Of a stretch of DNA of 64,000 nucleotides, positions 11,200-21,536 are shown in pieces. Under the pieces are notes generated by a model. It was not told the DNA's origin, searched no databases, and worked only from the letters and a program-made list of their open reading frames with translations. Both the position numbers and the translations under genes were made by a program. The stretch is taken from NCBI RefSeq assembly GCF_030247195.1, contig NC_080670.1:212028546-212092545 (forward strand), given 5' to 3'. Position 1 is the stretch's first letter. Every line of letters begins with the position of its first letter. This DNA is from Topomyia yanbarensis (taxonomy: Eukaryota; Arthropoda; Insecta; Diptera; Culicidae).

Positions 11200-11960
11200 A
11201 GGTATGTGCGGGTGAGGGGACCCGCGATAGCGTGTATCATCGCGAAGGGCTCAAGCATTTGTACGTTTACGTGTTCGATCGCGTATGCCTTTATGTCGCG
11301 TGTGCTAACGCGTATGTAACTTTGCGTGTATAAATTCTATTTTATAACAGTGCACCTTTCGCATATTCGCGTGTGTTCTAAAATGATCGCGCGTGGACCG
11401 TGAATCTGATACTTATTTCTTCATATAATGTTGATTCTAGAAGAAAGCGGGTTCATCCATATCACTAGACTTCCCAGTCATGTCACCGTAGAACGTGTGG
11501 TCTAGTGGATATAAGCTTTATTTTTTGATTGGTCAAACTGGATGTATGGACCTAAGTTGCTAGAATGAAGAGTAAAGATTTCCGGACGTGACCGATTCAT
11601 GATTTCGCACGCTTGCAGGTGCGCGTTTGTAACTTCGTATGTACTAAAACGTTCACATAATTACCGGAGTGTTATCAAGTATGCGCGATCGCGGGCATAG
11701 GTTGCGTGGATGATCGCGAAGGCTTAAGCGTTCGCATATCGACGTGTTTGTCGCGTGTATGAGACTTCGCTTGTATAAATTCGATTTTGAAACCCTGCGG
11801 CCATTCACATAATCGCGGACCGTCATTCATTTAGTTTTCGGTGTACGGATCACATTCTAACAGGAAGTGAGTTACCCCATATCACTAGAGTACCCGGTCA
11901 TGTCGCCATGGAACGTTTTGTCTAGTGGATATGGGAGTTATTTTTTCTTAATTTTTCAAT
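11200..11960 (+). repeat. Tandem pair of ~430-bp repeats with a conserved hairpin
   Basis: Two successive units share a CGCGATCGCG/TCGCGAAGG-rich part with a TATAAATTC motif (11230-11370 and 11690-11800) and a hairpin made of CATATCACTAGA and TCTAGTGGATAT (11457-11513 and 11876-11935). The first part is also found in copy A at 120-330. The second unit leads directly into the body of copy B of the 1.1-kb repeat. A long-terminal-repeat origin is possible but unproven. Confidence 0.6.
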
Positions 11961-12830
11961 TTATTTTTTTATTGATTAATATGGACGTAAACTGTTGCAA
12001 TTAATTGTGTTAGTGAGTGTTAGAATGAGTCTAATTTAGGATATTGTAATAAAAGGGTTCATGCCGAATAAAAAAATAATATGCAAAGAGATTAACTAGA
12101 AGTGTATAAATTGACCGATATTATTTTTGGTATACATCAGTAGTGAAAAAGCAAACTAATAAAATTACAACAAAAACAGGATTTCATCATGCTATGCTGA
12201 CCGGGAATGAATGATTCACGTGCGTCGGTAAACTTATTGTACCTTAATTTACCAATCCAATCTTCCCTAATGAATAGAATCGAATGCACACATTGAGCAC
12301 TGGATTTACCAACTATTCTATCATATGCGCCAGTTCTACAACCATTCCCTGATCCAACTATCACAAATCCTCAGACTAACACACACAGATAGACTAACGA
12401 CTAGCACATAATCATTGTAAACTAGTACTAAAAACTAACAAATAGGTTTCTACTTCTGCATTTCTTTATCTATTTTATTGACCTGTGCACGATGACGAAG
12501 CTGACCAATAAATCATTACGCAATGACCCCCACTACGAGCTGTGCCCACAAACACTACCATTAAGCCGTTGGACCATGTTTGCAAACACAGCCAACAGAA
12601 AAGGCCAATCCACGGCGATTCACCAGCCTGCCTCGCCAATGTGTACAGGCTGTTGGCTGACTGTTAGTTTGGGCTGGTGCGGAGTATGAAAAAACACAAA
12701 CATAAAAAAGGCCCATAAGCCCTCTCGGTCTCCTCGATGTACCACTATCGAGGCATAATGCAATAACCATCTTAAAGCAGTTATCTGTCAGGTCAATACC
12801 GTCAACCTAGGGGAGGGACTTAACTTCGTC
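11640..12830 (+). repeat. Unclassified ~1.1-kb dispersed repeat, copy B
   Basis: Matches copy A (120-1500) through GATCGCGAAGG, GCCGAATAAA, CCAATCCAATCTT, ACTATTCTATCATAT and the tail GGCCCATAA with CCACTATCGAGGC (12711-12765). It lacks the MITE of copy A but carries about 170 bp of extra sequence at roughly 12484-12655. It ends at the start of the LOA relic at about 12821. Confidence 0.65.
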
Positions 12831-13911
12831 TTCGTGCCTTGCAACTAAAATGGAATGCAAATCCACGTGAAATGCCTCGTGCATGTATACTCGCGAATAG
12901 TGCTATTGACGCATGTCTTATATCCGACCTCACGACTCGCGATATTTGTACTGTTACGGTTAATATGCCTGTTGATAACATAAACAAGAAATATGTCTAT
13001 TGTTCGGCATATTTGTTGCATAATGAACTATTACCTTCTGATGATTTCCAAAGGGTTGTATCATACCGTGGCAGAAATGGGAGTCCTAATAATCGTCGGT
13101 GATGCAAATGACCACCACATAATTTGGGGCAGCTCATATTAATTTGAGAGGTTCGATGGAATACTCAAGTAGTCCAAATCTACACATACTTAATGTAGAA
13201 AATCGTCCAACCTTTGCACGAGCTGGCAGAGAAGTGTTAGATGTAACTCTCTGCTCTGGCAGTATTACGCATGAGTTTGCAATCTGGCTCATTTATTACG
13301 AACTCGAACCATCGTTATCTGATCATAAGTACATCGTTTTTAATCATTTAAACGCTAGATATCGTAATCCCAAATCTACGATACCCCTCTACGAAGAGAG
13401 ATTGGCGGCTAGGTTTCATGGGTATCTTGCGACGATTGAATCTTCAAGTGACTTAGATGAGGTCGTGGATAAAACTTTTTCGTGTTGGCAGCATACCAGG
13501 GAACTTATCCGCTTCGAGTTAAATGCTTTTAGAGGAGCACTTGGTGAACTACGGAACCTGTTCGACTCAACAAATTATATAGAAGAGCTCGGAATCGCAG
13601 ACACAGGGGCGTGTCGGAGGCATTTAATTTGGCTCGCAGAGCATATAGGAATGCCCTTCGATCCTCTGAGCGAAGTGGTTGGAAAAACCTCTGCACAAAT
13701 GTCTCAAGCCTCAACGAGACTAGTAGATTGTGACTACCGAATCGCAAACGGGCGATTGAAAGTTTTGCTCTGTATACAGAGGAGAAAATACAATCATTCC
13801 AGTTCTACTTCAAAGAGAATATAAACACTTCAAGTATATTTGAAAAAAAAAAGTTCTTACTTGTAGTCGTGCAACACAATACATTTTATTGGAATAGCGG
13901 AAAATAACTGT
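12821..13911 (+). pseudogene. LOA-clade non-LTR relic 1, endonuclease part
   Basis: Broken frames (12839-13102, 13144-13824) match the endonuclease region of the LOA copy at 56990-60221. Shared motifs include DANxHHIIWGSS, NLHILN, RPTFARAGRE and LSDHKYIVF. Several frameshifts and internal deletions are present, so the copy is long dead. It stops at 13911 where SINE sequence interrupts it and resumes near 14690. Confidence 0.8.
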
Positions 13912-13912
13912 A

Positions 13913-14105
13913 AAATCCATGGTTTTTATTATTTTGATTATTTAGGTTTTAACCTTAAGGCCATTCGCCTCTTCGGGTTAGAAAAACCTCTTATGAAAAA
14001 TTTCTAACCCTATGTGCGGGGTTGGGACTCGAACCCAGGTGCGCTGCGTACAAGGTAATCGATTTACCGACTACGCTACGCCCACCACCCAAATCCATGG
14101 TTTTT
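13913..14105 (-). mobile_element. tRNA-derived SINE with 15-bp target duplications
   Basis: The element proper is 13928-14090 on the minus strand. It has a tRNA-like head with A box (TAGCGTAGTCGGTAAA) and B box (GGTTCGAGTCCC), a body containing CTAACCCGAAGAGGCGAA, and an A-rich 3' end. Direct repeats AAATCCATGGTTTTT at 13913-13927 and 14091-14105 are exact and define the insertion. A headless-body relative is at 7674-7757. Transcription would be by RNA polymerase III. Confidence 0.9.
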
Positions 14106-14225
14106 TGGGAATGTGTCCAATGGAAAATGGACAGAAAGATATGTCCTTAAGCAGGAATCGAACCTGTGATCTCCCAGTCTCTAGTCGGGTGCGTTAACTA
14201 TTCCGCCATCGAGGAACTGTGATGA
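14106..14225 (-). mobile_element. Second tRNA-related SINE family, minus copy
   Basis: On the minus strand it reads as a tRNA-like unit: GATGGCGGAATAGTTAACGC (A-box side), an anticodon-like loop CTAGAGA, B box GGTTCGATTCC, then CTTAAGGACA and a TTTCCATTGGAC body. It differs from the family at 13928-14090. An inverted copy lies at 14466-14637. The first SINE appears to have inserted near its 3' end. Confidence 0.7.
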
Positions 14226-14465
14226 TGTCAAAGTAAATTGTCACCGCTCCTTCTCAGGCATAATTCACTCGTTATCTATTTTTAGCTACAGTGGATCGCG
14301 TTTAGGCGTGAGCTATTATTATCAATGTTTGCTTCCAAATTAGCTAGCTCAAGTTCCGCCAGAATTTGGTGGTGAATAAAGCTATGGGGAAGCATATTGA
14401 AGTCTGTCCTCGAAGCCCATCGGCAGATGCTAACGTTGCGTTGGGAATCTGTAACATCATCACAG

Positions 14466-14637
14466 TTCCGCGATGATGGAGTGGTTAACGCACCCAACTG
14501 GAGACTGGGTGATAGCTGGTTCGATTTCTGCTTAAGGACAAATAATATTTAGTGTGTCCAATAAAAGGTGAATTGTCACCGTTTCGGTCATTCTCTCCGC
14601 TCTAATTTCCATTGGACGCGTTTCTAAAAACCTTGAG
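14466..14637 (+). mobile_element. Second tRNA-related SINE family, plus copy
   Basis: Same family as 14106-14225 but on the opposite strand: GATGATGGAGTGGTTAACGC, loop CTGGAGA, B box GGTTCGATTTC, CTTAAGGACA, then TTTCCATTGGACGC. The two copies form an inverted pair with a spacer of about 240 bp, all of it inside LOA relic 1. Confidence 0.7.
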
Positions 14638-14689
14638 AAAAGGAAAAAACATGACTTACATCAAAACAAGGGATTATATGAAAAATTCA

Positions 14690-15569
14690 TTCCCAAAGGA
14701 GGAGGCGAAGAGCTTTAGACCAATCAGTTCGACCTCTTTCCTTCTCAAATCAGTGGAAGGTTTAATCGACTACTACAATCTGGATGTTAACTTGGGCAAG
14801 CACCCGCTGCATGCAATGCAACACGCATATCAGCGGGCGAACTCTGCTACCACCCTTTTATACAATGCTGTCTACAACATTGAAATAGCTTTTTTGAAAA
14901 AAGAAACAAGTTCAAGAGTTCTTGATATTGAAGGTGCTTTGGACAACGTGCCTTTCGTATCCATTTAGGAAGCAGCACGAGGTAATGAAGTACCTTCATA
15001 TATCCCGAACTGGATACACGCAATGCTTAGCAACCGACATCTGTGCTTATCTTTAAGATAAGTAGTGACAAGGAAAGCGGATGTCTTCAAGGCGAGTGTG
15101 CTGTCACCATTTCATTGAAATCTTGTCACCGATGACTTGTTGCGGAAACTTAATAAGCTTAATAAGGTTTCCGGCACATGGTTTCGCCAATGATTATCAT
15201 ATAATGATCACCTGTATTTGCATTAACACACTTTTCAATTCATCAGGCCTTATTTGTTGTTGGACAATCAGGAGATCCAAATTAAACATCAAACGCAACG
15301 CAGGATTACAACCGGAGCTCGTGAGTTGCACTTTTTTGAATGTTGCATTATTGTTACAAAAAAGTTAAGTACGTTGGGGGTAATTATTAACTTAAAACCT
15401 AATTGGTAAGCTCATATCGATTTCAGAATCATGAAAGCTTGCAAGCCTTCGGCAAATGTAGATGGGTTTTCAGCAAATCTTGGGAACTCAAACCCAAGTA
15501 CATTCAGTGAATCTAAACAACAATTGTTTGACCAATACGTGCCTTGTGTGGTGGAAGAAAGCAGAAGTC
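14690..15569 (+). pseudogene. LOA-clade relic 1, reverse transcriptase part
   Basis: Continues the endonuclease relic after the SINE cluster. Matches copy 2 through FRPIS, KSVE, HPLHAMQHAYQR, the DIEGAxDNV palm motif and FADDYHIM-like remnants near 15180. Multiple frameshifts and stops. It breaks at AGAAGTC (15563-15569), where a MITE is inserted; the same heptamer reappears at 21866-21872 where LOA homology resumes. Confidence 0.8.
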
Positions 15570-15827
15570 TAGATAAAATTTTCAATAGGACGTAAGTAAC
15601 ATTGAGAGCCTCTCTATGTTTACTTTCTCTTTCATTTATTACGACGTCATTACAACACTTTGTACTAATTTTCCAGTACATATCGAAAGCCGACGGTTTT
15701 TACTACAGTATTATGCAAAGAGTAGAGTAGTAAATGTTGAAATGGCCGAGTAATGAACAGAAGAGAAAGACCTCAAAGAGAATCTCTCATTGTTACTTAC
15801 GTCCTATTGAATCCTATTTTCTCTAGA
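15570..15827. mobile_element. MITE inside the LOA relic, itself hit by the I element
   Basis: Inverted termini of about 45 bp: TAGATAAAAT, CAATAGGACGTAAGTAACA and GAGAG at the left, mirrored at the right (TTGTTACTTACGTCCTATTG). A short duplication AGAAGTC flanks the outer ends (15563-15569 and, after the I element, 21866-21872). Internal sequence GAGAGCCTCTC and TTACTTTCTCTTTC is shared with the MITE at 60694-60920, so they are diverged relatives. Confidence 0.75.
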
Positions 15828-15828
15828 A

Positions 15829-16540
15829 CGATAACAGTTTTTGCAACCGACCGAGACGGTTGTGCCTCCAGGTGGAAGGTTTTGTTCTCGAGAGAGTGAC
15901 GGAGTGCGAGACGCTGTATGCGTTATTGTGGAAGAGAGAGTGAGAGACGAGTTTGTTAAGTGTGAGTCGACAGTTGATACGTCGGAGGCGTGGTCAACGG
16001 CATCCTCGACAAGTGGTATTTTGACAGCAAACCGCGGGTAGACGAATTTGCCTACCGCGGTGGCAGAAATCGACAGTGATCGTGCCTGTACACACAGAAA
16101 AAAATATAGTGTATTGGTGTCGTCGGGCAATTCTAATCGACGAGAGGGAAGCGTCACAGGTAGACCCATTTGCTCTATTTGTCTACCGCAGAAGTGGTAC
16201 GACGAATAAGGAAAACAAGTGGCACCGAAAAGTGCCGCATCGACAGTGGGATTTTCGCAGCAAGCCACAGGTAGCCACATTTGTCTACCGAGGTGGTGGA
16301 AACGGTGAGAGCGCGCTTGTGGTGGTGATACCGACGAGCAGCTTAATCGGAGAGAGTTTTGAAGTGTTGCAGGTAGGCTTATTTCTCTACTGAAGAAGCA
16401 ACGCGACGAAGAAGGACAGCAAGTGTCACATTGTCAAACAACGGGCACCGAGTTTACAACGTAACACATGAGGTGTGTTCTACAGGTATAACAGGTATAT
16501 TTTTCATTCCTTTTTGTGATAGTTTTTCTTGCTAGGTAAA
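15829..16540 (+). promoter_or_regulatory. I-element 5' UTR with repeated hairpin monomers
   Basis: Contains four diverged monomers spaced about 105-120 bp apart, near 16033, 16157, 16268 and 16370. Each has GGTAG(A)C, then ATTTG or TTTCT, then (T)CTACC. In the first three the GGTAG and CTACC parts can pair as a hairpin (7-bp perfect stem at 16159-16165 with 16181-16187). Non-LTR elements of this type normally carry an internal promoter here; that the monomers belong to it is inference. Confidence 0.55.
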
Positions 16541-17851
16541 ATGGATGAAGAGATGGGAGAACGAGTAACAGACCCTCCCCCTAAGCCTTATGCTGAAAAT
16601 GTAAATCCGACTAGAATTAAAATTTACCCAGAGTCGTCAACGGGACCATGGATTGTATTTATTAGGCGTAAAGTAAAGGCGCTAAATATTATTCAAATTT
16701 CTAAAGATTTGACTTCGCGATTCTCGGATGTAAAAGAGATCGTCAAAGTCAATAAAGATAAAATACGCATTGTCGTTGGTAGTCTCAAACAAGCCAATGC
16801 AATTGCTTCTTGCGAGCTTTTTACGCGTGAGTATAGAGCGTATATTCCTTCAAAGGAAATTGAAATTGATGGGGTCATCACAGAATCGAGTTTGACTGTT
16901 GATGACATAATTAAGCATGGGGTTGGTCGTTTCAAAGACACCATACTTAAAGACGTAAAAATACTTGAATGCAAGCAATTGCATTCAGTATCACACGAAG
17001 GAGATAAAAAAGTTTATCGACTGTCTGACTCATTTCGAGTGACTTTCGCTGGGTCTGCGCTGCCCAACTATGTCATTATCGATAAGATTCGTCTCCCTGT
17101 TCGCCTTTTTATCCCTCGTGTAATGAACTGCCTTAATTGCAAACAGCTTGGCCACACAGCCACTTACTGTTCCAACAAGGCACGGTGTGGCAAATGTGGG
17201 GGTTCTCATCAAGAGGATACATGTAATGAAAATTCAGAAAAATGTTTAATGTGCGGAGAAAACTCACATGAGGTCCCTGCATGCCCCATTTATAAATTGC
17301 GTGAGGATAAAATTAAACGATCCTTGAAGGAGAGGTCTAAGCGCTCCTATGCAGAAATGTTGAAAAATGCTACCCCTAAACCCATCTTCTTAGAAAACAC
17401 TTACACATCTCTATTTTCGGAACAGTCTGACTCTGACGGAGCGTGCGAAGGTACATCATTTGTTTTACCCGGAAATTCCAGAAAAAGAAAACAGTCTTCT
17501 TTTCCCAAGCTGCCAAGCAAGGGCCTTAAAATTTCTCCACCAATAGATAAACTGCGCCCAAAACCGAAAAATTCCGATTCAAAATCGAAATCAATTCCGC
17601 CCGGTTTTGGGAACGTACAATCCAAACAGAACACCATTACTGGAAATAATAAAATTTCGACTTCCTCTGAGCCTCAGCCGGGGGTAGGATTATTGAAATT
17701 TTCTGAAATTGATTGGATTTTTAAAGCATTCAATATTTCTGAACCACTAAAGAGTATACTTTCAGCTTTCCTCCCAACAATTAGAACATTTTTAGAGCAG
17801 CTGATTGCTCAATGGCCCATCCTTGCAGCGATTGTATCTTTCAATGGGTAA
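16541..17851 (+). CDS. I-element ORF1 (Gag-like nucleic-acid-binding protein)
   Basis: A 436-residue protein starting at the ATG at 16541; the open frame extends further upstream only through a TTG. Three consecutive zinc knuckles occupy about residues 197-248, of the forms CX2CX4HX4C, CX2CX3HX4C and CX2CX4HX4C. The C-terminal half is low-complexity, rich in Lys, Ser and Pro, with KRKQSSFPKLPSK-type basic patches. By analogy with I-element ORF1, it should bind element RNA and package it into ribonucleoprotein particles. Its stop overlaps the start of ORF2 (ATGGGTAA, 17844-17851), suggesting coupled reinitiation. The frame is intact. Confidence 0.9.
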   Translation: MDEEMGERVTDPPPKPYAENVNPTRIKIYPESSTGPWIVFIRRKVKALNIIQISKDLTSRFSDVKEIVKVNKDKIRIVVGSLKQANAIASCELFTREYRAYIPSKEIEIDGVITESSLTVDDIIKHGVGRFKDTILKDVKILECKQLHSVSHEGDKKVYRLSDSFRVTFAGSALPNYVIIDKIRLPVRLFIPRVMNCLNCKQLGHTATYCSNKARCGKCGGSHQEDTCNENSEKCLMCGENSHEVPACPIYKLREDKIKRSLKERSKRSYAEMLKNATPKPIFLENTYTSLFSEQSDSDGACEGTSFVLPGNSRKRKQSSFPKLPSKGLKISPPIDKLRPKPKNSDSKSKSIPPGFGNVQSKQNTITGNNKISTSSEPQPGVGLLKFSEIDWIFKAFNISEPLKSILSAFLPTIRTFLEQLIAQWPILAAIVSFNG

Positions 17852-20800
17852 TTCACCTCCTCCAATGAAAGATTCCATCACTGTTTTACAGTGGAATTGC
17901 AGAAGTATCATACCTAAAATTGATTCCTTAAAAATTTTACTGCATAATTTAAAATGCGATGCTTTTGCTCTATGTGAAACATGGCTTACCTCAAACATTA
18001 ATTTCAACTTAAATGATTTCAACATTATTCGCCTAGACCGAGACACCCCGTATGGAGGAGTGCTTCTAGGAATTAAAAAGTGCTATTCTTTCTATAGAAT
18101 TAACATCCCCTTGTTTGCGGGCATTGAGGCTGTAGCTGTCCAAACGAACATTAAAGGCAAAGACATGTCTATCGCTTCTATATATATACCTCCCAAAGTT
18201 CAAATTGGACAACGTCAAATTTTTGATATAGTGGAATCCATGGCTGCTCCGCGTCTGATACTGGGAGACTTCAACTCGCACGGTGTATTGTGGGGTTCCC
18301 TCTACAATGATAATCGATCCTCTTTGATATACAATGTTTGTGACGAATTTAATATGACAGTTTTAAATACTGGCGAATCAACACGCATCCCCAGACCTCC
18401 TGCACGTCCAAGTGCATTAGATCTATCTCTGTGCTCGACATCACTTCGGTTAGATTGCACGTGGAAGGTTGTACCTGATCCTCACGGTAGCGATCATTTG
18501 CCAATCGTTGTTTCAATTAACAGTGAATTAGGCCTTACGAATTCAATCAATGTTCCTTATGACTTAACACGAAATATTGATTGGAAAACATACGAAACAT
18601 TAATTTCCACTTCTCTTGCTTCGACAGAAGAGCTACCCCCTACCGAAGAATATGAATTCTTAGCGGGTTTAATTATTGAAGCAGCAGAACAAGCCCAAAC
18701 GAAATGCAATCCTGGAATGACAATAAATAGACGGCCCCCTAATCCTTGGTGGGACAAAGAGTGCTCTGATGCATATGAAGCTAAACAAGTTGCCTACAAA
18801 GAAATTATGAAACAGAAAGGGGGTATACGTGAGAACTTTGAAAATTACTTCATTTTGCAAAACAAATTTGACAGTATACGTCGTGCCAAAAAATCTAGTT
18901 ATTGGAGACACTTCGTTGATGGCTTGTCAAGAGAAACATCAATGAGTACTCTTTGGAACACAGCCAGAAGAATGAGGAATCGTAACGTGACTAATGAAAG
19001 CGAAGATTTTTCGAATCGTTGGATATTTAATTTTGCCAAGAAAATTTGTCCAGATTCTGCTCCTGCGCAGAAAATCATTCGCGATGCTCCCACAAGTAAC
19101 GATTTCATAGATTCGCCTTTGACAATGATGGAATTCTCAATTGCACTCCTCTCATGCAACAATAATGCTCCGGGACTAGACAGAATTAAATTCAACTTGG
19201 TGAAGAATCTGCCTGACCTAGCAAAAAGACGCTTGTTGAATTTATTCAATAAGCTTCTTGAGCAGAACATTGTTCCGCACGACTGGAGACAAGTGAGAGT
19301 TATCGCTATTCCAAAACCGGGAAAACCAGCCTCCGATCATAACTCGTATCGACCGATTGCAATGTTATCCTGCATCAGGAAATTGTTGGAAAAAATTATC
19401 CTACGACGTCTCGACAATTGGGTTGAGGCGAACGGCTTGCTATCAGATACCCAGTTTGGTTTTCGGAGAGGAAAGGGAACGAATGATTGTCTGGCGCTAC
19501 TTTCGTCAGAAATCCAACTCGCTTACGCAAAAAAAGAACAAATGGCGTCTGTGTTCTTAGACATAAAAGGAGCATTCGACTCAGTCTCCATTGATGTTCT
19601 CTCGGAGAAGCTACATCAATGTGGTCTTTCACCGATATTAAATAATTATTTATACAATTTATTGTCAGAAAAGCACATGCATTTTTCATATGGCGATTTG
19701 GCGACACTCAGAATAAGTTACATGGGCCTCCCACAAGGCTCTTGTCTAAGCCCCCTTCTCTATAATTTTTACGTGAATGACATTGATAATTGTATTGTCA
19801 GCCCATGCACTTTAAGACAACTTGCAGATGATGGGGTGGTTTCTGCCACAGGACCAAAAGCTATAAATTTACAACAACCATTGCAAGATAGCTTGGATAA
19901 TTTATCAATTTGGGCTTTAAAACTGGGCATCGATTTCTCTACGGAGAAAACAGAGTTGGTCGTTTTCTCAAGGAAGCGTGATCCGGCTCAGCTTCAGCTT
20001 CAGTTGGTTGGTAGAACGATAGCCCAAGTCCTGACTTTTAAATACCTTGGAATTTGGTTTGATTCTAAAGGCACATGGGGAGGCCACATTAGGTATCTAA
20101 TAACGAAATGCCAACAAAGGATAAATTTTCTGCGAACAATAACTGGATCATGGTGGGGTTCTCATCCAAGTGACATGATAAGATTGTATCAAACAACAAT
20201 ACTTTCAGTAATGGAATATGGGTGCTTCTGTTTCCGTTCAGCTGCGAACACTCACATTATTAAACTGGAACGGATACAGTATCGCTGTTTACGAATCGCT
20301 TTAGGTTGCATGCAGTCGACCCATACGATGAGTCTTGAAGTACTAGCGGGAGTTCTTCCTTTAAAAGACCGATTCTGGGATCTCTCTTCTCGTTTACTTA
20401 TTCGATGTGAGGTTATGAACCCACTGGTAATTGAAAATTTTGAAAGACTTGTCGAGCTTCAACCCCAAACCAGATTCATGACAGTGTATTTCAATCACAT
20501 GTCACAAGAAATAACGCCTGCTAGGTATGTTCACACATACGTCAATATACTAGATATTCCTGAATCCACTTTATTCTTCGACACGTCCATGCAAGCAGAG
20601 ATTCGTGGAATTCCGGATCATCTACGCTCGCGGGAGATCCCTAAAATATTCACAAGTAAATATCAACACATAGACTGCCTTAAAATGTTTTACACTGATG
20701 GGTCACGAATCAGTGAGGCCACTGGTTTCGGTATTTTCAACAATAATTTTTCAATTTCTCTCAAACTTGCAGAACCCGCCTCTGTTTATATAGCGGAACT

Positions 20801-21536
20801 AGCAGCAGTTCACTATAGTTTTCAAATAATTAATACTTTACCCCCGAACCATTACTTTATCCTCACTGATAGTCTCAGCACAATTGCAGCTCTACGCTCA
20901 AAGAGGATTGATAATCACGATCCATTCTTTTTGGGGAAGATACGAGAATCTCTGAGTAACCTGACAAGAAAATGTTATAAATTTACCCTAGTGTGGCTCC
21001 CCGCCCATTGCTCTATTGCGGGCAATGAGAAAGCTGATAATTTAGCCAAGATTGGTGCACTAGATGGTGAAATATATGAAAGACCCATCGCTTACAATGA
21101 ATTTTATAGCGCTTCTCGACAGAGGACACTTGCTAGTTGGCAAACATCTTGGGACAATGGAGATATGGGACGATGGCTACACTCAATTATCCCTAAAGTA
21201 TCAACGAAGGCATGGTTCAAAGGATTGGATGTAAGTCGGGACTTCATCCGTGTGATGTCTAGGCTCATGTCCAATCATTATACTTTAGATGCGCATCTCC
21301 GTCGTATTGGGCTCGCTGAGGGTAATCATTGTGCTTGTGGAGAAGGTTACCATGACATTGAGCATGTTGTTTGGTCCTGCACTGAGTATCGTGAAGCCAG
21401 ATCACAATTAGTAGATTCTTTACAAGTCCGAGGAAGACCAATCCATGTTCCTGTTAGAGACATCCTGGCGTATCGCGATCCTCTATACATGGAACTTATC
21501 TATCATTTTCTAAAAACAGCGTCTGTCAAAATTTAA
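17844..21536 (+). CDS. I-element ORF2 (endonuclease / reverse transcriptase / RNase H)
   Basis: A 1230-residue protein from the ATG at 17844, which overlaps the ORF1 stop by 8 nt; the frame opens slightly upstream on a TTG that I do not take as the start. N-terminal APE-type endonuclease: LQWNCRSI, CETWL, LGDFNSH and GSDHLPI. Reverse transcriptase follows: FRPIAM-like YRPIAMLSC, FRRGKGTND, VFLDIKGAFDSV, GLPQGSCLSP and the catalytic LADDGVV, where Leu replaces the usual Phe or Tyr. RNase H: FYTDGS, AELAAV, TDSLSTI and HCSIAGNEKAD. A C-terminal Cys/His cluster (CACGEGYHDIEHVVWSC) resembles the zinc-binding tail of I-clade proteins. All catalytic residues I can check are present. Confidence 0.93.
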   Translation: MGNSPPPMKDSITVLQWNCRSIIPKIDSLKILLHNLKCDAFALCETWLTSNINFNLNDFNIIRLDRDTPYGGVLLGIKKCYSFYRINIPLFAGIEAVAVQTNIKGKDMSIASIYIPPKVQIGQRQIFDIVESMAAPRLILGDFNSHGVLWGSLYNDNRSSLIYNVCDEFNMTVLNTGESTRIPRPPARPSALDLSLCSTSLRLDCTWKVVPDPHGSDHLPIVVSINSELGLTNSINVPYDLTRNIDWKTYETLISTSLASTEELPPTEEYEFLAGLIIEAAEQAQTKCNPGMTINRRPPNPWWDKECSDAYEAKQVAYKEIMKQKGGIRENFENYFILQNKFDSIRRAKKSSYWRHFVDGLSRETSMSTLWNTARRMRNRNVTNESEDFSNRWIFNFAKKICPDSAPAQKIIRDAPTSNDFIDSPLTMMEFSIALLSCNNNAPGLDRIKFNLVKNLPDLAKRRLLNLFNKLLEQNIVPHDWRQVRVIAIPKPGKPASDHNSYRPIAMLSCIRKLLEKIILRRLDNWVEANGLLSDTQFGFRRGKGTNDCLALLSSEIQLAYAKKEQMASVFLDIKGAFDSVSIDVLSEKLHQCGLSPILNNYLYNLLSEKHMHFSYGDLATLRISYMGLPQGSCLSPLLYNFYVNDIDNCIVSPCTLRQLADDGVVSATGPKAINLQQPLQDSLDNLSIWALKLGIDFSTEKTELVVFSRKRDPAQLQLQLVGRTIAQVLTFKYLGIWFDSKGTWGGHIRYLITKCQQRINFLRTITGSWWGSHPSDMIRLYQTTILSVMEYGCFCFRSAANTHIIKLERIQYRCLRIALGCMQSTHTMSLEVLAGVLPLKDRFWDLSSRLLIRCEVMNPLVIENFERLVELQPQTRFMTVYFNHMSQEITPARYVHTYVNILDIPESTLFFDTSMQAEIRGIPDHLRSREIPKIFTSKYQHIDCLKMFYTDGSRISEATGFGIFNNNFSISLKLAEPASVYIAELAAVHYSFQIINTLPPNHYFILTDSLSTIAALRSKRIDNHDPFFLGKIRESLSNLTRKCYKFTLVWLPAHCSIAGNEKADNLAKIGALDGEIYERPIAYNEFYSASRQRTLASWQTSWDNGDMGRWLHSIIPKVSTKAWFKGLDVSRDFIRVMSRLMSNHYTLDAHLRRIGLAEGNHCACGEGYHDIEHVVWSCTEYREARSQLVDSLQVRGRPIHVPVRDILAYRDPLYMELIYHFLKTASVKI

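Noticed and set aside
14466..14540. A tRNA-Ser gene
   Set aside because: The loop could give a serine anticodon, but the long variable arm is missing and a body shared with an inverted copy follows, which fits a SINE.
17030..19707. Minus-strand frames inside the I element
   Set aside because: They are antisense shadows of ORF1 and ORF2.
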